DNA from: Andalucia godoyi
Lineage: Eukaryota > Discoba > Jakobea > Jakobida > Andaluciidae
Length of the DNA stretch: 64,000 bases
Assembly (NCBI GenBank): GCA_009859145.1
Contig: VRVR01000004.1
Span: forward strand, 186,001-250,000
Direction of reading: 5' to 3'
In this document: positions 17,174 through 27,414 of the stretch, one piece after another
Numbering within the stretch: the first letter of the stretch is position 1
Layout of the letters: every line of letters starts with the position of its first letter
The notes under the pieces: generated by a model
What the model saw: only the letters and a program-made list of their open reading frames with translations
Database searches by the model: none
Told to the model about the DNA's origin: nothing
Made by a program: the position numbers and the translations under genes

Positions 17174-20142
17174 TCACCTGCATTGGTATGCAGGATCCGT
17201 GGTTTCTGGAGCATACTGCAGACAAATGTAGTCAAATGCATAGTCAGGAAGGAGCAGCGGCGTTTCATTCGCAACGCGGCGGATAATGTGAGGCGGAATC
17301 AACGCACGAGACGGAGCAAATACGTGCGTCAGATTTGCGGCTTCATCGACGGGAACAACAACGCCATCGCCTTCGATAATCATTCGCTCAAGGGCCTTGC
17401 GGAGATTCTCTTCAATGCCCGAGCAGGATATGCGCCAGCCGTGAAAAGGACCATGGCCTAGTTCAGCACGGTACAGTCTCCAGCGTCGACACGTACCCTG
17501 CCACAACAACTTCTTGGTCGACGTCATTTGGATCGTTTTGTCGCCATGAAATTCGTACTCGTCGGGAGCAAGGAGAGCTCGTGATCGCTTGCATGCATCA
17601 ACATACTTCCTCATCAGAACCCACTTACCGGCCGCACAAGCACAGAACAGTTTGTCGGTGCGCGATAGCTCAGAAAGAATAACGTGCGTACATTCAGGTT
17701 TGTACGAATGGCAAGTGCGCAACGCAAATCCTCCTGCGGAAGAGATGTCTTTTCGCATCCGCTCCTGCGACGCTTCATCCCCGCCAAAGAGAAACACCCA
17801 ACCTCTGTTTTTTTCATTCGGTTCAAAGCCTTTCAACAAGTCCTCCGTTTTTTCGTCCTGCCGCAGCGAGCGGGGAGAAACACCAGACATACGACGCTTT
17901 TTCGCTGCGGGCTCGACGGGCGACGAGGATTCTTGGGGGGCAGTAGTGAGTGCCCGAACTCGTTTGGAAACCGGGACTGCTAAAGATTTGGCATGTCGGC
18001 CATTTTCAACGACGGTGTGATCGGTTGCGAAAGATTTGCTGGCAGAAGACACCCCTTTGCGTCCATTCTCTCCTTCTTCTGCATATGCTCCGTCTTCCTC
18101 TTCGTCCGAGTCACCTTCTTCCGACCTTTCCTCCTGCTCCTCATACTCTTCATACTCTTCCTCTTCCTCTTCCTCTTCCTCCTCTCCTAACTTACGTTTT
18201 GACCTCTCGCGCACGCTCTTATGTCGCTTGTCGGACGAAGGGATTTCTCGTACATCTTCTTCTTCCGGCTCGGATGCTCCGGCTGATGGCTCGAATTTTC
18301 CAACGCGGTCCTTGCGTGTGGTCGCAATCGCTGCGACTTTGCTCTTCTTGACAGTTGGCGTCTTGGTCTGCAGCACTTTTGAATCCAACAGTTCCGGAAC
18401 ACCTGCCTTTGCTTGCTGGGCCGGCAAAACAGAAGCAGGCTTCCTTTTTCCAACCGAACTGGCAGGCTTCTTGTCATGGGAATGGTGTTCAACAAACCAC
18501 TGCGGAACCGGCAGGGGCCGATACAAATGTTCTCCGATATTCTTGGAGTACGGCACGACGTCCAGACATTTCCATGAGAAGTAGCAATTGTCAATCCATA
18601 GGTAGCTGGCTGTGGTGACTCCCCATTCCGCAGCGTATCGGTATTTTTCCGTATCTGTGCTGTTCGTCACCAAATGCGTGTTCTTGCCTTTCTGCATGTT
18701 CTCGGTAACAGCTGCACCGAGGGCGGTGATCATTGACGCAAGATCTCCACGCTCTGGCTCCCGGAATCCAGAAAGGGCAATTACAAAGTTTTTGAAAGAC
18801 GCGATAGGTGACAACCCTGGCATGAAGGCCAGGCGCGAGTAGAACCAAAATCTCCGCCCCGCCTTGTCGCAGCTCACCAGCCAGAGATGATTCACACACG
18901 GTATCCGATTTGACTCGGCAAACATCCAAGCGGCAGAGTCCCTACGAGACGAGATCACAAAATCAAACGGGCCTTCCTTCTCGGACACGGCCCACGATCC
19001 TCCACGACGTTCAATAATGTCAGAACAAGTTGCTTGAATGCGGCCTGTCATGGACGTGTCCAGCAGAAACCTGGAGTTCTTGAAGAGCGGATTATACAGG
19101 TCAACCAGCGGCAGCTGATCTCCAGGTTTTGTAGCATCTCCTGGTTGTTGCTCCACGACGCGCGGAAGAAGGAAAGGAGATTCGTCAACAAGATATCCTC
19201 TTTCCATGCACAAATTGAACCATTTGGCATGAACAATTTTAACAGAGGGCAATTGGCAGGCTGCCTGATACTTTTGCTATTTCTCCACAAAACAAAGCCC
19301 CCCCAAAAAGGGGCGAACGCTGATTAGACTTTCAAACTTTCGTGAAAATGGCGGAACGAAGCAATACGCACGCACACACATACTCCTTTTGTTTCCAACA
19401 AAATCAAATGCGTTACATTGGAATCCACAAAGTGCTGATAAATGCCGCCCATCATGTCCACAACCGCACAGATCTTTTCTTTTTCCCCTACAGGAATCTT
19501 CCATTTTCCAGTTCAGTAAGTTTTAATGCCAAAAAGACAACCAAAAAAGAAAGAAAAAAACATGAAGTACCAAAAACAGGGTAAAATCATACTTGCGCAG
19601 AGGAAACACAGAGACCTTGAAACATCATTGCTGGTCTTGGACGATATGGAACATAGTCCAGCTGTGTTTTGGCATCAATGCACGCGAACACCCATGATGG
19701 CTGGTGTTATTGGCAACATCAACGCAAACACACACATGTATACATTAGACAGGCAAAGACACAAACAAGAGCAAGATGAAGAAACGCAAACCAAACATAC
19801 AGTCACAATCGGTATGGACACGGCAACAGCTTCTTGTCGTTGTGAAAGCTGCAAGCATTCGGACACTATAACATTCGCCAACTGAGAAGTTGTAACAACA
19901 GTTCCTTTGAACCGCTCAATCTACCGGGGGGAAGAAAAAAACACGCGTTGTCAGCATAATTGATCTGAAAGCGAGGAGTGGGTTGGAAAACACATGGTGG
20001 AGGCGGGCGCGAGGGAGAAATGAAAGGGAATAGAAGGAAGGGGGAAGGGGAAAAGATGGCATACTTGAGAAGCAGTGACTTCGTACAACGAGGTCGGCAC
20101 CGTTGCAGCAAAATAAAACTTTTTCCCAGAAAATATCGACAT
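17174..20142 (-). CDS. Six-BRCT genome-maintenance protein (PTIP/Brc1/Rtt107-like), 5 exons
   Basis: Exons are 20142-20065, 19920-19801, 19700-19593, 19497-19384 and 19276-17174. Introns are 95-144 bases, all starting GTATG, and all junctions are phase 0; the product has 840 residues. Exon 1 starts MSIFSGKKFYFAATV, the first BRCT strand. Exons 2-3 give LANVIVSECLQ and PSWVFACI. Exons 3-5 give a second BRCT (MFQGLCVSSAQ, GGIYQHFVDSNVTHLIL, VKIVHAKWFNLCMERG). Two more follow in exon 5 (NSRFLLDTS; FVIALSGFREPERGDL), then a long acidic/basic linker with Glu runs, then a C-terminal pair (RGWVFLFGGDEAS; ECTHVILSELSR; FHGWRISCSG). The 4+2 layout matches PTIP/Rtt107/Brc1, which bind phosphorylated histone H2A and repair factors in the nucleus. 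Confidence 0.8.
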
Positions 20143-20612
20143 TCACGCAAGAAAAAAGAGCGTGTCTGCGCGAGTGCCGTATTGCCTCGATATAATTTCT
20201 CTTTAAAGTATAACAAATATAAATCTGCAGGTTTTCACGAAGCCATACAAAAGGATAAAGAAGATCGTGAACAAGTATTACGCTCCAACCTAAACCTCTC
20301 TCCAAAACATTTGGCTCGCGTGCTGCGCCTCAAGCAGATTATTTGGCGTAAAGTGACTTTTACAATCCGCATCAGCGCCCACCCAATGAAGTTCCCCTTT
20401 TGAGTGGGGACATCCGACAACGACAACGATAACGACAAGGACAATGACAAAGCAACAACCGGTAGCAGCATTCTGCAGCGGAAAAAGGCTGGCCTTCATT
20501 CAACAGCAATGTCGACGGCTGGCCCTTGTTCCAGTGTTATTCCCCCCGTCATCGTCTTCCTGAACACCCCGGGCATGCGCAACACATCGACATTAAGAAG
20601 AATCTGGCGCAT
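20143..20612. other. Spacer with CGACAA-type repeat
   Basis: An imperfect hexamer run (GACAAC, GATAAC and similar) lies at about 20416-20454. I see no gene in it. Confidence 0.5.
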
Positions 20613-21614
20613 TTACTTTCTACTCTGCGACATTTGCACGAAATCTTGAATAAACTGGGCAGTAAATTTTCCAAATCGATCCTCCGTAATGACATTATAA
20701 TGATTAGCACCATTCACCTTTCGGACGAGCACCGGTTGCAGAGCCTTCTTCATAGCCTCTACATGGTCCGGTCTCATCATGGGAGGCGACCCGTCCGCGA
20801 ATCCCATTTCGGCAAGAACCATTCCAATTGGAATATCTCTGCTAATGTCTTCTTCCATTTCTTTCGCGGTGAGAAACCTGGACTGCATAAATTCAGAGTC
20901 GCAATTGATCATTTCCGGACTGGCACGCAGCCGGAACGCATTCCCAACCCTTTTCAGCTCGTACTCGTAGAACTGTCGCATGTCGGCCGACACTTCTCGG
21001 ACATCCAGGACTCGAGTGGCTACATATTCCTCCACCGAATCAAACGATTTTGATAATCTCTTGATCGCGTTGGCAACTCCAAGAGTCGTGTCCTGATCAA
21101 AACCAGGCTTTCCGGCTTCGCGAGGGAAGCCTCCGTCCAACAGCACTGCGCCAGCGACTCGTTTCGGATGCAGTTTACAAGTGTAGAGCGAGATGAAGGA
21201 ACCCATGGAATGACCAGCCAAGATGCACTTTTCAATGCTGAGAGAATCCATCAGAGCAACAAGGTCCGATGCATGATCCTCCAGAGATCTGTACCGCGAC
21301 ATGTACTGCATTGTTTGCTGTGGTTCTGAAGAATCCGGCACAAACGACTTCCCACGGCCTCGAACATCAATTAGAATCGCCCCATCAGCGTGGTGCAAGT
21401 TTCTCAAAACACCCGGAAAGTTGAGACTGTTTGTCGTCAGACCATGGATGAACAACAGCGGACGCGAACCAAGCGGACCTAAAATGTGTGCATGCATGGG
21501 AAAGCCCCCCGAGGCTGTCGTGAAGAAATGGGACTCATAAGGAATCCGAAGGGGATGCGGAACAGGAGCGATTGAAAACTGTCGGAGGATGTTCACGCAA
21601 CGGATGCGCATCAT
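20613..21614 (-). CDS. Alpha/beta hydrolase, possibly mitochondrial (ABHD11-like)
   Basis: The protein has 333 residues. The core has the oxyanion region PLLFIHGLTTNSLNF, the LIDVRGRGKS strand, the nucleophile elbow GHSMGS, and a late His in VNGANHYNVI. The acid is probably among the Asp residues after strand 6. The N-terminus MMRIRCVNILRQFSIAP is basic and lacks acidic residues, which is compatible with mitochondrial import. The substrate is unknown; esterase, lipase and epoxide hydrolase relatives share this fold. Confidence 0.78.
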   Translation of the reverse strand: MMRIRCVNILRQFSIAPVPHPLRIPYESHFFTTASGGFPMHAHILGPLGSRPLLFIHGLTTNSLNFPGVLRNLHHADGAILIDVRGRGKSFVPDSSEPQQTMQYMSRYRSLEDHASDLVALMDSLSIEKCILAGHSMGSFISLYTCKLHPKRVAGAVLLDGGFPREAGKPGFDQDTTLGVANAIKRLSKSFDSVEEYVATRVLDVREVSADMRQFYEYELKRVGNAFRLRASPEMINCDSEFMQSRFLTAKEMEEDISRDIPIGMVLAEMGFADGSPPMMRPDHVEAMKKALQPVLVRKVNGANHYNVITEDRFGKFTAQFIQDFVQMSQSRK

Positions 21615-22243
21615 TCTTCTTCTTCTTCTTCTTCTTCTTCTTCTGCTTCTGCTTCTTGTTACTTGTTCTCTTTGTCCTCCCCCTACCTCGTCCCTTCAAG
21701 GAACTCAGACGCGGATGCGCAGTTCCTTCTCACAAGCAACAAAACAAGAAGTTCGCAAAGAGAACTGACGCATCCGTCGTACTGGGCACGCATAAGCAAA
21801 CCCCACACCTCGGCTTGATGACTCTTTCTGTGGACGTGATGCAAGGTTCAAGCGTCGATTGCAAAGTCAAATGAGACCGCTGAGCAGCAGCTTTCCACCA
21901 ATTCTTTTGATTCCCTGATGCCTCTCTCTGATTTCTTCTCTGTATTGATTCGATGCTGTCTTTTTGTTTTGATTGTACGATTCCTTTTGTATTTCTCCTT
22001 CCTCTTTTCTTCTTACTTTTCTTCTTTTTTTTCTTTTTCTTCCAAGTTTCAAAAAGGAATATACTCTTGCTGGCTGCATTGCATTTTATTTATTACTTTT
22101 TTGATTTCATCAAGACGCTTTTTTTAATTTCATCTCATCATCCCGATCTTGTCCCAAAAGAAAAGGCTTGCGTGACTACGAAGAAGCGAAGAGTTAACCA
22201 ACAAACAAAGGGAGAAGAAAGTGGCAATCAAGAGTCGTAAGAA
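21615..22243. other. Divergent spacer, hydrolase / DCP2
   Basis: A (TTC)n run lies at about 21614-21650 next to the hydrolase start, followed by T-rich sequence. A faint box C/D-like arrangement near 21815-21885 is not convincing. I see no gene in it. Confidence 0.5.
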
Positions 22244-23617
22244 ATGTCTCAACGTGCACCGTTGTTGTCGGATGTGTTTGAAGATCTTTCTGCGCGGTTC
22301 ATTGTGAATTGTCCCCAAGAGGATCTGGACTCCAATGAACGTCTGTGCTTTGTTATTGAGACTGCCCATTGGTATTATGAAGACTTTTACAGAGAGCAGT
22401 ATCCGTCGCTGCCACCAATGAAGTTCACGGACTTTTGCGTAAAGTTCTTCGCGGCTTGTCCATTGCTTCGGCCGCATGTTCACATGGTTTCCGACATTGT
22501 TGGCGACTTCCATGCGTATAAAAGCGCAATTCCTGTGTGCGGCGCGATCCTTTTGAACGAAGCTTGCGACAAGATTTTGCTGGTTTCGTCGTACTCCAAG
22601 AAGAACTCGTGGGGATTTCCACGAGGAAAGATCGCAAAGGACGAGTGCGAGATGGAATGTGCTATCAGAGAAGTAGACGAGGAGATTGGATTTGACGTGA
22701 GACCGTATGTGAAGGAAGATATGTATGTCGAGAAGTTCGTTCTTGCACACATGGTCCGCTTGTATCTTTGCGTCGGTGTTCCGGAGTCGACGCGGTTTCA
22801 GACAAGAACGAGAAAGGAAATTGCAGAGATCCAGTGGCATCCAATTGCCAGTCTTCCAAGATTGAACAATAAGTTCCATCAAAGCGGCCCAGAACGGAAA
22901 AAGTCGGTTCAGTACTACTTGTGCTTTCCGTTTCTCCGCGATCTTTACGAGTTCTTAGAACAGCAAGTCGGTCGAGTAACACCGAATAAGCGCCGACCAG
23001 ATGCTACCACTGGTGGTTCAATTGCGAAGAAGAATGGCAATGGCAATGGAAGGTCTCCAGCTCCTGGGTCTGGAAAAAGCAAAGGATCAAGACAGACTGC
23101 CAATTCTACGATGCTTCCGGCCCATTCAACGTACAGTATGCCGAGATCGTCTCCGTTGCATGCACCACCTGGTGTCGCCGTTGTATGTGATGCGGCATCC
23201 CTCGAGGCAAGCTTGCTTTCCACTTCCTCTCAATCTATTTCAAGCTCCCATCTCGATGGAACGCCGGTGTCTATTGCAGATTTGTTTTCGGCCTTTTCTC
23301 CGCCTCGGGATGCACCAGATTTGTCGAATATGAGTATGAATCAAAATGCTTTTACGCACCATAGTGATGGACTTCCAATACCCTTTCCAGGGCCACCAAT
23401 GGCGTATTCGGCGACTGCAATTGAAGCAGCTGCTCTGGGCACTTCTCCCACCAGTCCTGTTCCAGTTTCTATTCCCATTGCTGGCACTGCTGCGCCGACG
23501 ACTCCAGGGCAAGCAACGCTTTCTCCACCGCCACCGTCTTCAATGTCGAAGAAGTCTTCTCTGGGTAGTTTCTCATTTAACCGGGATTTGCTCTTTGAAG
23601 ATGCTATCGAGGCTTAG
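22244..23617 (+). CDS. DCP2: mRNA-decapping enzyme DCP2
   Basis: The protein has 457 residues in a single exon. The N-terminal regulatory domain (LSDVFEDLSARFIVNCPQED, WYYEDFYREQYPSLPPM) is followed by a Nudix domain beginning IPVCGAILL. Its Nudix box runs from GKIAKDECEMECAIREV to DEEIGFD, with the expected metal-binding Glu residues. Box B is the helical FHQSGPERKKSVQYYLCFPF region. The C-terminal half is a disordered Ser/Pro/Ala-rich tail, as in other DCP2 proteins, where it carries regulatory motifs. DCP2 removes the m7G cap in cytoplasmic P-bodies with DCP1. Confidence 0.95.
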   Translation: MSQRAPLLSDVFEDLSARFIVNCPQEDLDSNERLCFVIETAHWYYEDFYREQYPSLPPMKFTDFCVKFFAACPLLRPHVHMVSDIVGDFHAYKSAIPVCGAILLNEACDKILLVSSYSKKNSWGFPRGKIAKDECEMECAIREVDEEIGFDVRPYVKEDMYVEKFVLAHMVRLYLCVGVPESTRFQTRTRKEIAEIQWHPIASLPRLNNKFHQSGPERKKSVQYYLCFPFLRDLYEFLEQQVGRVTPNKRRPDATTGGSIAKKNGNGNGRSPAPGSGKSKGSRQTANSTMLPAHSTYSMPRSSPLHAPPGVAVVCDAASLEASLLSTSSQSISSSHLDGTPVSIADLFSAFSPPRDAPDLSNMSMNQNAFTHHSDGLPIPFPGPPMAYSATAIEAAALGTSPTSPVPVSIPIAGTAAPTTPGQATLSPPPPSSMSKKSSLGSFSFNRDLLFEDAIEA

Positions 23618-24657
23618 ATTTATGAAATTTGATTTCAATCCATCTGAGCAAGTACATTCTGTATTTTATTTCTCTTTCCTTGGAGGTTATCATGTGTCTC
23701 TCTGTCTCTGTCTCTTTCTCTATCTCCTCTTCTGTTTTTCTTCGTATCAAGTCTTCTTTTTGTGCAGTAGTCTTGTATCTTTTAATGCCTGTCCTGCCAT
23801 GCAAATGGAGAGTTGACGTTGGTAGGCCGTCTATTGAAAGTTTGGATTCGATGTCCCCCCCCCCTTGGTGTGTGTGTGTGTTGACGGACTGGTATGGCTT
23901 TTCTGGGTTGCTGTTGGTAGACGTTGACGGAGTTTATCGCTATTGGGTGGCACGGCGACAGATGACAGCTTTGTGTATCGAACGTTGAACATCAAACAAT
24001 ACTATTTTCTTACGTTAGTCAAGTCTAGAATTACTTCTTTTTTCACTTTTCTTTCTTTCTATTATTATCTGTTTGTTTCTTATATTTATAATCGAACCCT
24101 CGAACAGCACCTTTCATCAAAGACAAAGACAAAACATCGCATGGCTCCAAAGAGGGGTCTTCCCAGCAAACTCAAACCGGCCATGCCCGAAGATGCCGAG
24201 AACCAAGGAACCCATTCATCCTCTCTTGTCGCAACTTGCTGAGCAAGCTGATGATTATCAAATCACGGAAGTGTGATCGATTGTGTTTCGGAATGCGCTT
24301 TCCAGTCAGAGAACAAGAAGGAGCAAAGGCAAAAGCGTCGTTGGCGCAATGTGTCACACCGCAACACGATGCGCAAGTGAGAATTGCCCATGCGATGTGC
24401 AACGCCGCCAACCACATTCTGTTTCCTCCAACGTTCATTTTTGAATGTTGAATTGATTGGGGAATGTGTTGGCTGCGATGACCCTCTGACTGCATTGAAG
24501 AGTTGGTGCTCGCCCCAAATGAAAAAAACATGCGGCTTGGATCTGTCTTTTTGGTGACAGCTTAGCCGATTATGATCAATAATGATTCATGTTCTGGCGA
24601 GCGGCTCGAGAAAAGTAAACGCGGTGTGGCACGATTCGTTCAGTAACAAAATTATGT
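23618..24657. other. Convergent spacer of about 1 kb, no confirmed gene
   Basis: This spacer is T-rich with CT runs, a C10 tract followed by a GT run near 23860-23880, and several short open frames. Two are noted. One starts at ATG 24141 (MAPKRGLPSKLKPAMPEDAE, about 33 residues). The other is on the minus strand from ATG 24531 (119 residues). Neither has recognisable motifs, and I do not call either as a gene. Confidence 0.4.
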
Positions 24658-27018
24658 TTATGCTGCAGGAAGTTGTTCCAGCTCGGGTATCTCAATATCC
24701 GAAATCTTCGGAACGGTCTCTTGAGATTCAACAAACGCCTTTAGAGCAGAAATGGCCTCGGACGAAAAGACATCGTCACGAATTATGGACGCTCGACAAA
24801 GTTTCAGAAAATTGGACATCTTCGGTTTTCCAAGAGGGGACACAAGACCATTGCTCGCACCCAACGTGCCGAGAGCCTGCTTCCTGGATGAAAACGAATC
24901 AGAACTGTCATCCGAATCGGAATCGCCTCCAAATTCCGTAGAATCCGTGTCGTATTCGATGGAAACCGCTGCAACAGACACCGCATTGGCAATATCTGGA
25001 TTGGAAACTGAGCTAATCTCTTTGGAATCCGCATGGCGCATAAGAGTCTCCTCCTTCAGCAGTTCAGATACGGATTCAACTCGAACAATTGCCTGGACAA
25101 CAAATTCACGATTCAGCGGTGTATCCACCATTCCAGCTGCAGTGAATTTCTCTGACGACTTCAAGAAGGAATCCATATCGGGAGTCGGGTCAACGATTTC
25201 CATCATCTCGTTCACAGCAATGAAGGACGGCAACTGTCCAGCCTTCCTTCGCTTTTCCAAGACTTCCATCACATACTTGCTAAGCGCGGACGACTTGATC
25301 ACTCTGGAAACTGCCGAAAACACAAGAGCCACAGAAGTCAACACAAGAAGAGATTGGCCGGGAGAAATTTGACGGTCAGTGCTCAAGCAACGATCTTGCA
25401 GGTAAAAGAGCGCAGGCACCAGATTCTCCAGAACTCGGATCTTGAACTCAGACACCAAAAGCACCAAGAATCCATGAGCCTCCACAATCAAATCAATGCA
25501 GTCACGCTCGGCGGGCTTCAGCATAACATCGCAAGTGCACCGAATCAGGATGTTGAGCTGCGTTTTGCTGATGGCGTGCTGCACACGAGGCGTCACAACT
25601 GAAGATGATGCAGTAGGCATGCCGGTTGTGGCTTGCAAAGGAGCAGGAAGGGCAACGTCCTCGCTGGCATTTGACGGAACTCTGTCATGCGTGGCAACCG
25701 GGCTCAGTCCGTGAATTCCCGGCTTGGAGACGCGCACCTGTGCATTCACGCGGAAGCAAGATGTCAAGACGCGGACTGCAAGCAGCCTCACTCGAGCCGA
25801 GGGGTGTGACAAGCAAGTTTTGAGAGGATGCAGAATAGTGTCTGGGAAATACTTTCCGACAGGCAACGTCGCGGGTCTTTGAGCAACGACATTTGCAGCT
25901 TCTAATAAGCGTTCGCACGCCGACGGCTGGCCGTCGATTTTCAAGACATTCTGCATCAGCAGTGCGAGAAATTCCAGATTTTGTGTTTCATGATGCTCCT
26001 TCATAGAAAGAGCCTTGAAGCATTCAAGTAACAGTTGAAACAAAGGAGCCAGCTCGGGTGCCTTGATTTCTGACGAATAAAATACCATTCGCACAAGGAC
26101 ATTAAGCGGTTCAAACGACCTTGTGCCACCAGAGCTCCTTACCTGGGCCACGAATCCTGGAATCATGCCAAGAATTCCCAGCCCAAGAGTCACCTTTGAC
26201 GCTCGCAGGGCACTTTCCGCATGCTGCAAGACAAGAGCGATCATGGAATACCCGGACTGGCTTCTCAGGCCCTTCAGCACGGCAGATATTGTGTGTGAGG
26301 CAAAAGGCTCCACAAGCCACAAATCCTTGTGATCAAGGACGGCAAACACGCTCTTCGCAAGCTCTCGCATGGTGGTGATGCTGCACATCCGCGCGATTTG
26401 CACCAAGCAATCCGACGCTGCATTCTTCACAGCATCTTCTCCTGCAAAATTCGGAATAACAGCTCCAACAATCGAATCTGCAAACTGCAAAGCGTGTGTA
26501 TCGAGAACCGTGACGAGCTTTGCAATTGCTACCAGAGACGTGTACGACGAATTCAGGGCTGCTGCCGACGGGGTCTGACCAGCCATTCGGGTGAGATGTG
26601 GGATAAAGACGTCGAACTCTCGAACTGTGGGGATGTCGCCCAAATACACGGCCACAATGATGATTGATTCCGCACAAGCATGATCGAGCATCGACTGGTG
26701 CTGCGACAGCGCAAGAAGCATCACAGACTTGAGCTGTTCGACAAACAGGTTCACATTATCTGGGGTTGCATTGACCAAATCTGTTAGGGCCTTCATTCCA
26801 ATAGCAACGAAATTGTACCTCTTCTTTTTTGCATCTTGCAGTGCGTGTTTTTCAAAAGCACGGCCAATCTTTGGAAGCTTCGAAGGATTGGCAATCGCAT
26901 AGTTGTTCAACTTCATCTGCATCGAAGTGTTCATGGACCCACCAGCCTTGTTTGGGTACACTCCCTGCACTAGCCGTTGATATCGGTACACAGGCTGGCA
27001 AGAACACGCAGCACCCAT
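24658..27018 (-). CDS. EFR3: EFR3-like plasma-membrane anchor for PI4-kinase
   Basis: The protein has 786 residues from the ATG at 27018. The N-terminus MGAACSCQPVYRYQRLVQGV matches the EFR3 Cys-rich start, which is palmitoylated in animals; the Gly-2 could also allow myristoylation. The next region, MKLNNYAIANPSKLPKIGRA with KKRYNFVAIGMKALTDLV, is the conserved EFR3 opening. The rest is an alpha-helical ARM/HEAT-like rod with a Ser/Asp-rich segment near the C-terminus. In yeast and animals EFR3 recruits TTC7/YPP1 and PI4KIIIalpha to make plasma-membrane PI4P. The phosphoinositide theme is shared with the OSBP and OCRL genes in this window. Confidence 0.85.
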   Translation of the reverse strand: MGAACSCQPVYRYQRLVQGVYPNKAGGSMNTSMQMKLNNYAIANPSKLPKIGRAFEKHALQDAKKKRYNFVAIGMKALTDLVNATPDNVNLFVEQLKSVMLLALSQHQSMLDHACAESIIIVAVYLGDIPTVREFDVFIPHLTRMAGQTPSAAALNSSYTSLVAIAKLVTVLDTHALQFADSIVGAVIPNFAGEDAVKNAASDCLVQIARMCSITTMRELAKSVFAVLDHKDLWLVEPFASHTISAVLKGLRSQSGYSMIALVLQHAESALRASKVTLGLGILGMIPGFVAQVRSSGGTRSFEPLNVLVRMVFYSSEIKAPELAPLFQLLLECFKALSMKEHHETQNLEFLALLMQNVLKIDGQPSACERLLEAANVVAQRPATLPVGKYFPDTILHPLKTCLSHPSARVRLLAVRVLTSCFRVNAQVRVSKPGIHGLSPVATHDRVPSNASEDVALPAPLQATTGMPTASSSVVTPRVQHAISKTQLNILIRCTCDVMLKPAERDCIDLIVEAHGFLVLLVSEFKIRVLENLVPALFYLQDRCLSTDRQISPGQSLLVLTSVALVFSAVSRVIKSSALSKYVMEVLEKRRKAGQLPSFIAVNEMMEIVDPTPDMDSFLKSSEKFTAAGMVDTPLNREFVVQAIVRVESVSELLKEETLMRHADSKEISSVSNPDIANAVSVAAVSIEYDTDSTEFGGDSDSDDSSDSFSSRKQALGTLGASNGLVSPLGKPKMSNFLKLCRASIIRDDVFSSEAISALKAFVESQETVPKISDIEIPELEQLPAA

Positions 27019-27414
27019 TTTCCGGACACAATCTCGCAAAATCTCGTTGTATCAAAAACGCAACAAGCATGAGAAAACATGGAAAAGAGAAGTAGGAAAA
27101 CGAAGAAGACCCGACGAGAAATAAGAAAGTGCCGGCACCACACTCCTCCATTGACTACGGTATGTGTCTGAACGTGGGAACTCGGCTGCATTTTCTTTCA
27201 TGATCGGTGTTCTCTTCAGCTGCCAGCATTTGGAAACATGTTTTATTTTTTCTTCCTTTTCCTTTTTCTCTTCACTGATTTCTTTTGTTGCTATCTTTTG
27301 CGATACAGTTTTTGACTTCCTTTTTTTGGGGGTGGGAGAGAGGTGGATTGGGGAATCCGTAGTCCATTTCGAGTTTGCTTGAAGAAAAAAAACGTCTAGG
27401 ATTTGCCGGATATC
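27019..27414. other. Divergent promoter region, EFR3 / coiled-coil gene
   Basis: About 400 bases with T-rich tracts and a G-run (27327-27333). No gene is seen. Confidence 0.45.

Noticed and set aside
21815-21885. Possible box C/D snoRNA (TGATGA, GTGATG, CTGA)
   Set aside because: The C box lacks the required purine, the terminal stem would use the D box itself, and no guide target is evident.
24172-24531. Minus-strand 119-residue frame in the DCP2-EFR3 spacer
   Set aside because: It starts with an ATG, but composition is irregular, there is no motif, and no splice pattern supports extension.
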